Source: Haloarcula sp. H-GB4 (GTDB lineage Archaea; Halobacteriota; Halobacteria; Halobacteriales; Haloarculaceae). From it: a DNA stretch of 64,000 nt. A program made the position numbers and the translations under genes. Position 1 is the first letter of the stretch. Each line of letters opens with the position of its first letter. Shown piece by piece: positions 17,741 through 25,789 of this stretch. The notes beneath the pieces were generated by a model, which saw only the letters and a program-made list of their open reading frames with translations, was not told the origin of the DNA and did no database searches. The stretch spans positions 1,240,001-1,304,000 of the forward strand of contig NZ_JAVDDX010000002.1 in assembly GCF_030848575.1 (NCBI RefSeq), given 5' to 3'.

Positions 17741-17748
17741 TCTCGACT

Positions 17749-19323
17749 ATGACTGACGAAAGCGATAACTCGGCCCCGAAATCCGATCCGTCGACGACAG
17801 AGACGTCGAACGAGACTGACGGGTCCGACGGGCAACTCGACATCGAAACAGACTCCGGGACATCGACTGGCCCGTCCGATCTTGACGACGTTATCCTCGA
17901 CAATCTCGATGCGGGGTCCGACAATCCCTCCGACGAGGCGTCCCGTGGCCTGTTCGACGACCTTCTCGAAGGGGAACCCATTTTCGAGAATAAAGAGGTC
18001 CTTCGTCCCTCGTACACACCACATAAACTCCCCCACCGCGAGGAGCAGATCAACAATATGGCGACGATTCTCGTTACTGCCTTGCGCGGTGATACGCCGT
18101 CGAACATCCTTATTTATGGCAAGACGGGAACGGGGAAAACCGCGTCCGCGAAGTTCGTCAGTGAGGAACTCGAAACGACCTCACAGAAGTATGAGGTCCC
18201 CTGTGAGGTCGAGTACATCAACTGCGAGGTGACCGACACCCAGTACCGCGTGCTGGCGCAGCTCGCGAACAAGTTCATCGACAAGAACGCACAGCTCATC
18301 GACGACCGCATCGCTGAACTCGAGGAGCTTCAATCACAGGCACGCGAGAACACGGCTGCACTCGAAGAGACGGCGTTTAATTCCGTTGACGATGTCGAAG
18401 CCGAAATCGAGTCGCTGGAAGCCGACAAGTCGGAGTTCGAGGAAGTCCCGATGACGGGGTGGCCAACAGATCGTGTCTACAGTTCCTTTTTCGATGCCGT
18501 CGACTACCATGAGCGCGTGGTCGTCATCATGCTCGACGAGATCGACAAGCTCGTCGAGAAAAGCGGTGACGATACCCTGTACAACCTCTCTCGGATGAAC
18601 TCTGAACTGGAGAACTCCCGGGTCTCGATTATGGGCATCTCGAACGACCTGAAGTTCACCGATTTCCTCGACCCTCGGGTCAAGTCAAGTCTCGGCGAGG
18701 AGGAGATCGTCTTTCCGCCCTACGACGCGAATCAGCTCCGGGACATCCTCCAGGCACGCTCGGACGTGGCATTCAAAGGCGACGCACTCACCGAGGATGT
18801 CATCCCGCTGTGTGCGGCCTTCGCCGCACAAGAACACGGGGACGCCCGGCGCGCGCTCGACCTCCTCCGGACCGCCGGCGAACTTGCTGAACGGGACCAG
18901 ACGGACAATGTTCTTGAAGACCACGTCCGCCAGGCTCAGGAGAAAATCGAACTCGACCGCGTTGTGGAGGTCGTCCGGACGCTCCCCACGCAGTCGAAGA
19001 TTGTCCTTTTCGCTATCATCCTCCTGGAAAAGAATGGTGTTCACAACATCAACACCGGTGAGGTGTTCAACATCTACAAGAACCTCTGTGAGGAGATTGA
19101 CGCCGATATCCTGACACAGCGTCGCGTCACCGACCTCATCTCCGAACTGGATATGCTTGGCATCGTCAACGCTGTCGTCGTCTCGAAGGGCCGCTACGGC
19201 CGGACGAAAGAAATCTCGCTGTCAGTTCCAACCGAAGAGACGGAGGCAGTGCTTTTGTCTGATTCGCGACTCGGCGATATCGACGATGTCCAGCCGTTCG
19301 TTCAGGCCCGGTTCGACAACTGA
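17749..19323 (+). CDS. orc1: Origin-binding initiator Orc1/Cdc6
   Basis: 524 residues. Binds ORBs and loads MCM. An acidic, disordered N-terminus covers about residues 1-60. The AAA+ module has Walker A IYGKTGTGKTASAK near 120-133, Walker B VIMLDEIDKLV near 260, and sensor 1 GISNDLKF near 295. An insertion with coiled-coil character (about 175-235, ELEELQSQARENTAALEET) separates Walker A and B, longer than in Sulfolobus Orc1. The C-terminal winged helix (QRRVTDLISELDMLGIVNA) recognises the origin. Its adjacency to inverted ORBs and oapABC identifies it as the main chromosomal orc1. Confidence 0.96.
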   Translation: MTDESDNSAPKSDPSTTETSNETDGSDGQLDIETDSGTSTGPSDLDDVILDNLDAGSDNPSDEASRGLFDDLLEGEPIFENKEVLRPSYTPHKLPHREEQINNMATILVTALRGDTPSNILIYGKTGTGKTASAKFVSEELETTSQKYEVPCEVEYINCEVTDTQYRVLAQLANKFIDKNAQLIDDRIAELEELQSQARENTAALEETAFNSVDDVEAEIESLEADKSEFEEVPMTGWPTDRVYSSFFDAVDYHERVVVIMLDEIDKLVEKSGDDTLYNLSRMNSELENSRVSIMGISNDLKFTDFLDPRVKSSLGEEEIVFPPYDANQLRDILQARSDVAFKGDALTEDVIPLCAAFAAQEHGDARRALDLLRTAGELAERDQTDNVLEDHVRQAQEKIELDRVVEVVRTLPTQSKIVLFAIILLEKNGVHNINTGEVFNIYKNLCEEIDADILTQRRVTDLISELDMLGIVNAVVVSKGRYGRTKEISLSVPTEETEAVLLSDSRLGDIDDVQPFVQARFDN

Positions 19324-19393
19324 TCTGTGTGTTTGTGGTCTCTCAATAGAACTCCCCGTTGCAGGTGAAACAGTCCCCTTCGAGTGAGACGAG

Positions 19394-20128
19394 CTACCCG
19401 GACACAGTCGCGTTCACGGCTGCCGGTTCTGTTTCGTTCACCACTGTTGGTCCTGTTTCGTTCGTCACCGCTGGTCCTGCCCCGCTCGCTACTATATCAG
19501 TCGCACCGGCTTGGTTCCACTGGAGTCGGACCTGCCCAAGTAGTGGGACCCGTATCTCCGCAGTTCCGACGACCCACCCGGGCTTGACTGGTTCGCTGAT
19601 GGGGCTGGAGCCGACCTGGTCGTACCGACCGTTGTTGTCGCCCTTGGTGATGAAGCCGGCGTGGTCGGCCGGACAGGAGGTGAGCTCGTCACAGCTGTCC
19701 GCACTGCCGATGTAGTCCCCGTTCGCCCGGCTGTACCAGTTCTCATCTTCCTCGACCCACAACATCGCTCGGTGGATGATCGGCGTTTGCCGACTGTTGC
19801 CGTCGGGTTCGTATACGATAACATCGCCCGGCTGCTGAAACGTCCGATAGCTGTCGTCATTTGCGGCGGTGACGACACCCCCGTGGTCACCCGGGCCGGA
19901 GAACCGCTCTTCTTCCATCACAAACACGAGGTCTCCTTCCTTGATATGGGGGTCCATGCTCGGGCTTTCGATAGCGACGAGCGGGGGCCACACACCGCTG
20001 ACGGCGAACAGCAGCATCCCGACAAGCAGAACTGAGCCGGCGCTACTGACGATATCGACCACGTACATCATCCCTCCCGGTCCCTCGGTTTCGTCTCCGT
20101 CCGACGACCGACGGTCTGGCCCGGCCAT
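19394..20128 (-). CDS. Signal peptidase I, archaeal type (copy A)
   Basis: Removes signal peptides from secreted proteins at the membrane. From MAGPDRRSSDG the product is 244 residues; the frame continues upstream but overlaps the neighbouring copy. A membrane anchor (SAGSVLLVGMLLFAVSGVWP) precedes the catalytic Ser in ESPSMDPH. A conserved His follows in PIIHRAML, and an acidic motif FITKGDN is the usual third position. Archaeal/ER enzymes use Ser-His rather than the bacterial Ser-Lys pair. A Cys pair (SCDELTSCPADH) is shared with the neighbouring copy. The C-terminus is rich in Thr/Val/Glu. Confidence 0.88.
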   Translation of the reverse strand: MAGPDRRSSDGDETEGPGGMMYVVDIVSSAGSVLLVGMLLFAVSGVWPPLVAIESPSMDPHIKEGDLVFVMEEERFSGPGDHGGVVTAANDDSYRTFQQPGDVIVYEPDGNSRQTPIIHRAMLWVEEDENWYSRANGDYIGSADSCDELTSCPADHAGFITKGDNNGRYDQVGSSPISEPVKPGWVVGTAEIRVPLLGQVRLQWNQAGATDIVASGAGPAVTNETGPTVVNETEPAAVNATVSG

Positions 20129-20199
20129 TCGTACCACGAATACTCGGAGGCAACCAATCAACTTTCTGTTGTTGGACCGAACGCTCCCGTCCGATTTGA

Positions 20200-20910
20200 T
20201 CAGGTCGCCGCCGGCGCTGAACCTTCTCCGACCGGCATCGACACTGATGTGTGCCATAGCTGGGACGGCTGGACCCGAACATATCCGAGACGCGGGATTC
20301 GGAAAGTCCCGGTTCCAATGACCCACTCTGGACGGACAACAGTACTCGCTCCGGTGACCTGATCGTATTTATTGTTGGTCAATTTGTTGTCACCTTTCGT
20401 AATAAACCCGGCGTGAGGTGCCGGACAGTTCCGAAGCTCGTCGCAACTGTCCGCACTCCCAACGTACTCCCGGTTCGCGCGGCTGTACCAGTTCTCGCCA
20501 GCATCGACCCACAGCATCGACCGGTGGATAATCGGCGTTCGTTGCTCGTTACCGTTGGGTTTGAAGACGATGACGTCCCCGGGCTGCTGAAAGGTCTGAT
20601 ACCCGGTTTCGGCCCCGGCCGCTGCCGTTACGATGCCGTGACGGGCCTCCTGCCCCGAGAAGCGGTCTGCGTCCATGACAAACACCATATCGCCGGTGTC
20701 GATGTGTGGCTCCATGCTCCCGCTTTCGATGGCGACGAGTGGCGGCCACACCCCACTGACGGCGAACAAGAACGCGCCGACGAGCAGGACCGCCCCGACA
20801 CTTGTGGCGATATCACGGACGTACAGGCCGAAACGAAACGCAGGGCTGGCATTCACAGACTCGTCTGTCCCGCCTGACGGCGTGCTGCTGGTCGATTCGT
20901 CCCGGCCCAT
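20200..20910 (-). CDS. Signal peptidase I, archaeal type (copy B)
   Basis: 236 residues, clearly a paralogue of the gene 71 nt downstream. The order is the same: membrane segment (VGAVLLVGAFLFAVSGVWP), ESGSMEPH with the catalytic Ser, PIIHRSML with the His, SCDELRNCPAPH, FITKGDN. The two differ mainly at the N-terminal cytoplasmic extension and the C-terminus. Both retain all catalytic positions, so neither looks like a pseudogene. Tandem duplication within the lineage is the simplest origin; different substrate sets are possible. Confidence 0.9.
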   Translation of the reverse strand: MGRDESTSSTPSGGTDESVNASPAFRFGLYVRDIATSVGAVLLVGAFLFAVSGVWPPLVAIESGSMEPHIDTGDMVFVMDADRFSGQEARHGIVTAAAGAETGYQTFQQPGDVIVFKPNGNEQRTPIIHRSMLWVDAGENWYSRANREYVGSADSCDELRNCPAPHAGFITKGDNKLTNNKYDQVTGASTVVRPEWVIGTGTFRIPRLGYVRVQPSQLWHTSVSMPVGEGSAPAAT

Positions 20911-20998
20911 CCTATCTCGGATTGCTGACAGCGGGATATCAATCTTGTGACGGCTGTCGGTCCGCTATCCTTTTGCCCACAGACACGGAGTGTGGAAC

Positions 20999-22567
20999 GT
21001 GCCTCTGGAGACGCCGGCACGCATCGTCAGCGAACTCGCGAGCCGCGGCTACAACGCGGAACGTGAGGCAGTGACTCGGATCGCTGACACGCGGGACCCA
21101 TCGTCGACGCTAGAACGCGCACTCGAAACGCTCCCCGATGAGGCGCTGAAGCTGACAACCGATCACGTCGAATCTGTGGTTAAAGCGATAGAAAGCGGCG
21201 ACGGAACGCCGAGTACCGAACCAGACCACGGAACCGAAACGACCGACGCTCCGACTCATACACACCCGCCCGTTTCAACTGGAACCGACTCGACCACGTC
21301 GACTGAACCGGGTGCATCTGTTCCACCTGAAACGGGGGGGTCACGGGATGTAGACACATCTCTCCGAGCTATCGACGTTGCGAACGATATGACCGGCCAG
21401 TCCACTGGAACCGGGGAGTACTCGGACTTCGTCTCGGTGTTCCGGGATCGCTACGAGAAACTGGCGGGCAAACTGCGCGGCAGAGTGAACCACCGGCCGA
21501 CCGACGCAATCGAGAACATGGGCGGCGGCAGCGACGCAGCGCTGATCGGCATGGTCTCTGATATCCGCTCGACCGCCAGCGGCCACTGGCTGGTCGAACT
21601 GGAAGACACGAACGGGACCTTCCCCTGTTTGGTGATGAAAGACCGCCCTATCGCCGACCTCGTCCAGCAGTTGCTCATGGACGAGGTCATCGCCGTCGAG
21701 GGAACGCTGGCCGACGATGCTGGCATTCTGTTCGTGGACTCACTATACTTCCCGGACGTGCCACGAACGCACAGCCCCTCGACCGCTGACCGCCACGTTC
21801 AGGCGGCGCTCATTTCCGATGTCCACGTCGGCAGTCAGGAGTTCATGGAGGACGCCTGGCATCGCTTTACCGACTGGCTCCACACCTCCGAAGCCGAAAC
21901 TGTCGAGTACCTGCTCATCGCCGGCGACATGGTGGAGGGCGTCGGCATCTATCCCGAGCAGGATAAGGAACTGGACATCATCGACATCTACGACCAGTAC
22001 CGCGCGTTCTCGGAGTACCTCAAGGAAGTCCCGGCTGACATGGAGATCCGGATGATCCCGGGCAACCACGACGCCGTTCGGCTGGCCGAACCCCAGCCGG
22101 GCTTCGACGAGGAGCTCCGGGACATCATGAGTGCCCACGACGCCCAAGTCCATTCAAACCCCTCGCTGGTCACTGTTGAGGGCGTCACGGTGCTGATGTA
22201 CCACGGCGTCTCGCTTGACGAAGTCATCGCTGAACTCCCAGATGAGGAGGCCAGCTACGAGGAACCACATAAGGCGATGTACCAGCTCCTGAAGAAGCGC
22301 CACGTCGCGCCCCAGTATGGCGGCCACACTCGGCTCGCCCCTGAGGACCGCGATTATCTGGCAATGGAGGAAGTCCCCGATGTGTTCCACACTGGCCACG
22401 TCCACAAGCTCGGCTGGGGCGAGTATCATAACGTCGTTGCGCTGAACTCCGGCTGCTGGCAGGCCCAGACTGAATTCCAGAAAAGCGTCAACATCGACCC
22501 TGACGCCGGTTTCGCGCCGATTCTGGATCTGGATACGCTGGATATGACGGTCCGGAAGTTCAGCTGA
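20999..22567 (+). CDS. polD1: DNA polymerase D small subunit (DP1), 3'-5' exonuclease
   Basis: Proofreading partner of DP2. From the GTG at 20999 (MPLETPARIVSELASRGYN) it is 522 residues; a GTG at 20990 adds three. Domains in order: N-terminal helical domain; Thr/Ser/Pro-rich linker at about residues 75-135; OB fold (about 170-250); calcineurin-like phosphoesterase with ISDVHVGS, GDMVEGVG, IPGNHDA and GHVHKLG, all metal ligands of the MRE11-like nuclease present. It lies 1.7 kb from orc1, while its large subunit is about 16 kb away. The linker-coding DNA holds an ORB-like site (21320-21342). Confidence 0.95.
   Translation: MPLETPARIVSELASRGYNAEREAVTRIADTRDPSSTLERALETLPDEALKLTTDHVESVVKAIESGDGTPSTEPDHGTETTDAPTHTHPPVSTGTDSTTSTEPGASVPPETGGSRDVDTSLRAIDVANDMTGQSTGTGEYSDFVSVFRDRYEKLAGKLRGRVNHRPTDAIENMGGGSDAALIGMVSDIRSTASGHWLVELEDTNGTFPCLVMKDRPIADLVQQLLMDEVIAVEGTLADDAGILFVDSLYFPDVPRTHSPSTADRHVQAALISDVHVGSQEFMEDAWHRFTDWLHTSEAETVEYLLIAGDMVEGVGIYPEQDKELDIIDIYDQYRAFSEYLKEVPADMEIRMIPGNHDAVRLAEPQPGFDEELRDIMSAHDAQVHSNPSLVTVEGVTVLMYHGVSLDEVIAELPDEEASYEEPHKAMYQLLKKRHVAPQYGGHTRLAPEDRDYLAMEEVPDVFHTGHVHKLGWGEYHNVVALNSGCWQAQTEFQKSVNIDPDAGFAPILDLDTLDMTVRKFS
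21320..21342 (+). repeat. ORB-like sequence with G-string inside the PolD small-subunit gene
   Basis: Reads GTTCCACCTGAAACGGGGGG plus GTC. The left half is identical to the left origin ORB and the spacing to GGGGT agrees with the right origin ORB. It encodes part of the variable linker (VPPETGGSR). A poorer relative (TCCACTGGAACCGGGGAG) lies at 21401-21418. Confidence 0.55.
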
Positions 22568-22962
22568 ACCCACCTTTTTCATCGTCACCTTTCCTCGCGC
22601 GCTCGCAGAGCGCGCTGTGGGAAGGCTCCTCGAAAAACGTGGGCGAAAAAGACCGGACTCGCCGCGTGCGGCGAGTCCGGGGAAACCGCGCGCCGTCGGC
22701 GCGCGGTATGCTCGTCAGCTATGTCAGAAGCTCACTAATGCAAGCCTGCCTTTCCCCGGGTCGCTTCGGGTGCGACGGTCGTCGCACCACTCGCTCCCGG
22801 CCAGAAGACTTGCCTACCTGTTCCTCCAGAAGTACGATAACGGCTTGGCCTTCTACCCCGAATCTGATCGGGAACAGCCCGAAGAATCACCGGTATCTCG
22901 TAGCAGTGGCGGGCCTCACCGATTGAGGCGCAATTAAGACCCATCCGGTAAAAGGAGAGAGT
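22568..22962. other. Non-coding interval with an intergenic repeat and strong hairpins
   Basis: 395 nt between polD1 and metY. After a T-rich run (CCCACCTTTTTCATC, possible terminator) come three strong inverted repeats: GCGCGCTC around GCA (about 22600-22619), CCGGACTCGCCG around CGTG (22654-22681), and CCGCGCGCC around GTC (22687-22707). GGCTCCTCGAAAAACGTGGG (22625-22644) resembles an element at 32.5 kb. The rest is GC-rich with no frame I would call; the short frames are Arg/Ser-rich, as expected for shadows. Confidence 0.6.
22931..22940 (+). promoter_or_regulatory. metY: metY promoter element
   Basis: CAATTAAGAC, centred 27 nt before the ATG at 22963, as for a leaderless message. AGGAGAGA at 22953-22960 also resembles a ribosome-binding site, so both modes of initiation are possible. 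Confidence 0.5.
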
Positions 22963-24255
22963 ATGAGTGACGACCAGAACCACGGATTCGAAACCGACGC
23001 GCTGCACGTCGGACAAGAGCCGGACGCCGAGACCCGCTCGCGTGCGCCGCCGCTGTACCAGACCACCTCATACGTCTTCGAGGACGCCGAAGACGCAGCC
23101 AAGCAGTTTGCACTCGAAAAACCGGGCCACATCTACTCGCGGCTGATGAACCCCACGGTCGGGATGCTCCAAGAGCGGCTGGCGGCGCTGGAGGGCGGCG
23201 TCGGCGCGGTCGCCACGGCCTCAGGGATGGCGTCGCTGAATCTGGCGACGTTCCTACTCGCGGATGTCGGCGACAACGTCGTCACCGCATCGTCGCTGTA
23301 CGGCGGAACCTACACCTACTACACCCACACCGCGCCGCGCAACGGCGTCGAGACGCGCTTCGTCGACACACTCGACTACGACGCCTACGCCGAGGCCATC
23401 GACGAGAACACGGCCTATGTCCACTGTGAGACCATCGGCAATCCGTCGCTCGTCACACCCGACTTCGAGCGCCTTGCCGAGATCGCCCACGACCACGGTG
23501 TCCCCTTCTTCGTCGACAACACCTTCGCGACGCCGTACCTCTGCAACCCAATCGAACACGGGGCCGACCTCGTCTGGAACTCTACGACGAAGTGGATCCA
23601 CGGCCACGGCACCACCGTCGGCGGCGTTCTCGTCGACGGTGGCTCCTTCCCGTGGGAGGAACACGCCGACAAGTATCCCGAGATCGCCGGCGACAACCCC
23701 GCGTACCACGGCGTCAACTTCCGGGAGCGGTTCGAGGACGCGGCCTTCACCTACGCCGCCATCGCCCGCGGCCTCCGTGATCTGGGCTGCCAGCAGTCCC
23801 CCTTCGACGCCTGGCAGACGATGCAGGGTCTGGAGACGCTGCCCGCGCGGATGGACCGTCACTGCGACAACGCGATGGGCGTCGCCGAGTTCCTCGACGA
23901 CCACCCCGAGGTTTCGTGGGTCACCTATCCCGGCCTCGAAGATCACGAAACGCATGACACCGCCAGCGAGTACCTCGACGGTGGCTACGGCGGTATGATA
24001 ACGTTCGGTCTCGACGCAGGCTACGATGCCGCCCGAACGACCGTCGAATCGACGGAAATCGCCTCTCTGTTGGCAAACGTCGGCGACGCGAAGACGCTCA
24101 TCATCCACCCGGCCTCGACCACCCACCAGCAACTCACTGACGAGGAAAAGGCCGCTGCCGGCGTTACCGACGACATGGTTCGTCTCTCCGTCGGTACCGA
24201 GTCTGTTGAGGACATCAAGGCCGACCTTGATCAGGCAATCGGACAGGCAACCTAA
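22963..24255 (+). CDS. metY: O-acetylhomoserine sulfhydrylase / aminocarboxypropyltransferase
   Basis: PLP enzyme that makes homocysteine from O-acetylhomoserine and sulfide in methionine synthesis. 430 residues, the long MetY form. Motifs: YSRLMNPTVGMLQERLAALE near residues 65-85, ATASGMASLNLATF near 90, VDNTFATPYLCNP near 185, and STTKWIHGHGTTVGG near 207 with the PLP-binding lysine. The C-terminal part has IHPASTTHQQL and VRLSVGTES, typical of the Cys/Met metabolism PLP family. No metX is adjacent in this window. Confidence 0.95.
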   Translation: MSDDQNHGFETDALHVGQEPDAETRSRAPPLYQTTSYVFEDAEDAAKQFALEKPGHIYSRLMNPTVGMLQERLAALEGGVGAVATASGMASLNLATFLLADVGDNVVTASSLYGGTYTYYTHTAPRNGVETRFVDTLDYDAYAEAIDENTAYVHCETIGNPSLVTPDFERLAEIAHDHGVPFFVDNTFATPYLCNPIEHGADLVWNSTTKWIHGHGTTVGGVLVDGGSFPWEEHADKYPEIAGDNPAYHGVNFRERFEDAAFTYAAIARGLRDLGCQQSPFDAWQTMQGLETLPARMDRHCDNAMGVAEFLDDHPEVSWVTYPGLEDHETHDTASEYLDGGYGGMITFGLDAGYDAARTTVESTEIASLLANVGDAKTLIIHPASTTHQQLTDEEKAAAGVTDDMVRLSVGTESVEDIKADLDQAIGQAT

Positions 24256-24524
24256 AGATACAGTATTTTACGGAGCTTTTCTGGACGGTCCAACCACTAG
24301 AGCGCAATAATTAACCTGTTCATTAGGCTTATTACGCGAGAGGATGATGTATTCAATGAACCGTCGCCGATAGCGAGCACGCGTCGGTTCACGCTCAACC
24401 ATACTCTGTCATTGGTCCGACAACGATTGCTCGCATCCGTGGGGAGCGTGCCACTCCCCGTTTGTTCTCCGTCTACAGTGTAGCGTACAGACCGGACCAG
24501 TGACCGACAAAAACGACGACGTTG
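24256..24524. other. Intergenic region with possible structured RNA
   Basis: 269 nt without a convincing gene. An AT-rich run (AATAATTAACCTG, about 24306-24318) is followed by a tiny frame starting at 24343 (MMYSMNRRR, stop at 24371). TGAACCG at 24358-24364 can pair with CGGTTCA at 24386-24392. Further on GGGGAGCGTGCCACTCCCC (24441-24459) forms a hairpin. This could be a small RNA or simply the metY 3' end; the evidence is structural only. Confidence 0.3.
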
Positions 24525-25157
24525 CTACAGGATTTCCTCGGCTTCCAGCAGGTCGTACAGTTCGTCCATCGTCTCGACCGACGTGTCACACGATGGCGCG
24601 ACAGCTGGTTTCGGGTCGAAGCCGATAGCCAGGTTCGCGACTTCGAGCATCGGCAGGTCGTTGGCCCCGTCGCCGACGGCGACGGTCGTGTCTCGGTCTT
24701 CGCCAGTGACCGCCGTCACGACCTCCATTGCGTCGTCCTTGGTGCCGGAGATGAGCGGCCCGCGGACCTCGCCGGTCAGCGTTCCATCTTCCACGGGCAG
24801 TCGGTTGGCGACGATAGCGTCGACCTCGACCCCCTCCGTTTCGAGTGCAGCCTCGACGCCGCGCTCGAACCCGCCAGTGAGGATAGCGACGTAGACGCCG
24901 GCGTTTCGCAGGGCTTCGATGACCTCTGCCGCGCCGGGGCGCAGAGCGACCTCGTCGAAGGCCGCTTGGGCCTGCTCGTCCGGGAGGTCCTCCAACAACG
25001 CGCACCGCTGGCGGAGGCTCTCGGCGTACTCGATTTCGTTGTTCATCGCGCGCTCGGTGATGTCGGCCATGTCCTCGGCCGTCCCGTTCTGGCTCCCGAG
25101 TAGGACCGTCATCTCCGAGTCGGAGAGCGTCCCGTCGAAGTCGAAGGCGACTAGCAT
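24525..25157 (-). CDS. serB: Phosphoserine phosphatase
   Basis: HAD-family hydrolase for the last step of serine synthesis. From MLVAFDFDGTLSDSEMTVLL it is 210 residues. FDFDGTLSD carries the nucleophile and acid/base aspartates; LTGGF is motif II; GDGANDLPML is motif III/IV near the C-terminus. The cap between motifs is the helical type seen in SerB. The start at 25157 is favoured because the HAD motif normally begins within a few residues of the N-terminus. Divergent from the cupin gene with 95 nt between starts. Confidence 0.92.
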   Translation of the reverse strand: MLVAFDFDGTLSDSEMTVLLGSQNGTAEDMADITERAMNNEIEYAESLRQRCALLEDLPDEQAQAAFDEVALRPGAAEVIEALRNAGVYVAILTGGFERGVEAALETEGVEVDAIVANRLPVEDGTLTGEVRGPLISGTKDDAMEVVTAVTGEDRDTTVAVGDGANDLPMLEVANLAIGFDPKPAVAPSCDTSVETMDELYDLLEAEEIL

Positions 25158-25252
25158 TGCCCGCGAGTTTCGTGTGGAGGGTTTCAAAACATCCGGTTTC
25201 CAGTCGAACGATGGGCTCTCTATTTTTGTGTGTCCCCTGCTATTGTCCCTCT

Positions 25253-25732
25253 ATGGAGCACGTCTCTGCCGACGAAATCGAACCACAGGCGATGGGTGGC
25301 GACGTTGACCGCCGCGGGCTTGCAGACCCGCTGGGTACGACTGATGTCGCAATCAACCGATATGTTCTGGACCCCGGTGAGGCCTTCTCGGGCGGATTAC
25401 ACGCACACCTCGATCAAGAAGAGGTGTTCTACGTCGTCGAGGGCACTGCTACCTTTGAACACCGGCCTGACCCCGCCGGCGAGAGTGAGACAGTCACCGT
25501 CGGTCCACACGAAGTCGTCCGGTTCGCGCCCGGAGAGTATCAACAGGGCCGGAACGAAAGCGACGACCGGGTAGTCGCGCTGGCACTCGGTGCGCCCAGG
25601 AATTCGACTGAGAGCCGCGTTGCACAGCCCTGCCCTGACTGTGACAGCGATGTCCTCGCGCTGGAACCGGCTGACGAGGGGTTCCTACTTGTCTGCCCTG
25701 ACTGTGGCACCGAACTTGAACCGGATCTCTAG
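25253..25732 (+). CDS. Cupin protein with C-terminal zinc ribbon
   Basis: 159 residues from MEHVSADEIEPQAMG. A single cupin barrel covers about residues 40-115: GGLHAHLDQEEVFYVVEGTA is motif 1 with the metal-ligand pattern, and VRFAPGEYQQGRN is motif 2. The tail adds CPDCDSDVLALEP and LLVCPDCGTELEPDL, two CxxC pairs that should bind zinc. The fusion suggests a regulatory or binding role rather than a classic dioxygenase, but substrate is unknown. Confidence 0.82.
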   Translation: MEHVSADEIEPQAMGGDVDRRGLADPLGTTDVAINRYVLDPGEAFSGGLHAHLDQEEVFYVVEGTATFEHRPDPAGESETVTVGPHEVVRFAPGEYQQGRNESDDRVVALALGAPRNSTESRVAQPCPDCDSDVLALEPADEGFLLVCPDCGTELEPDL

Positions 25733-25789
25733 TCCCGCGGTCGTAAACAAGCGTCAGGACCGGACTGTAACAGTCGTTTCCAGCCGTTC

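Larger units (their letters stand above)
16805..17748. other. Chromosomal replication origin region (oriC1-type)
   Basis: A 944-nt stretch without a credible gene between the divergent oapA and orc1/cdc6. It contains a long inverted repeat of two ORBs with their G-strings (17041-17098 and 17285-17349), an AT-rich segment between them, and a third ORB next to orc1 (17716-17740). Haloarchaeal oriC1 origins are known to have exactly this plan: orc1 adjacent, ORBs carrying a halophile-specific G-string, flanking an unwinding element. Functional proof would need replication profiling, but the combination with oapABC makes the assignment strong. Confidence 0.93.

Noticed and set aside
16805-17748. 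Repeats in the origin as a CRISPR array
   Set aside because: The repeats are few, inverted and not regularly spaced; they are ORBs.
22639-22937. Short frames in the polD1-metY gap
   Set aside because: Arg/Ser/Pro-rich translations of hairpin-containing GC-rich DNA, typical of spurious frames.
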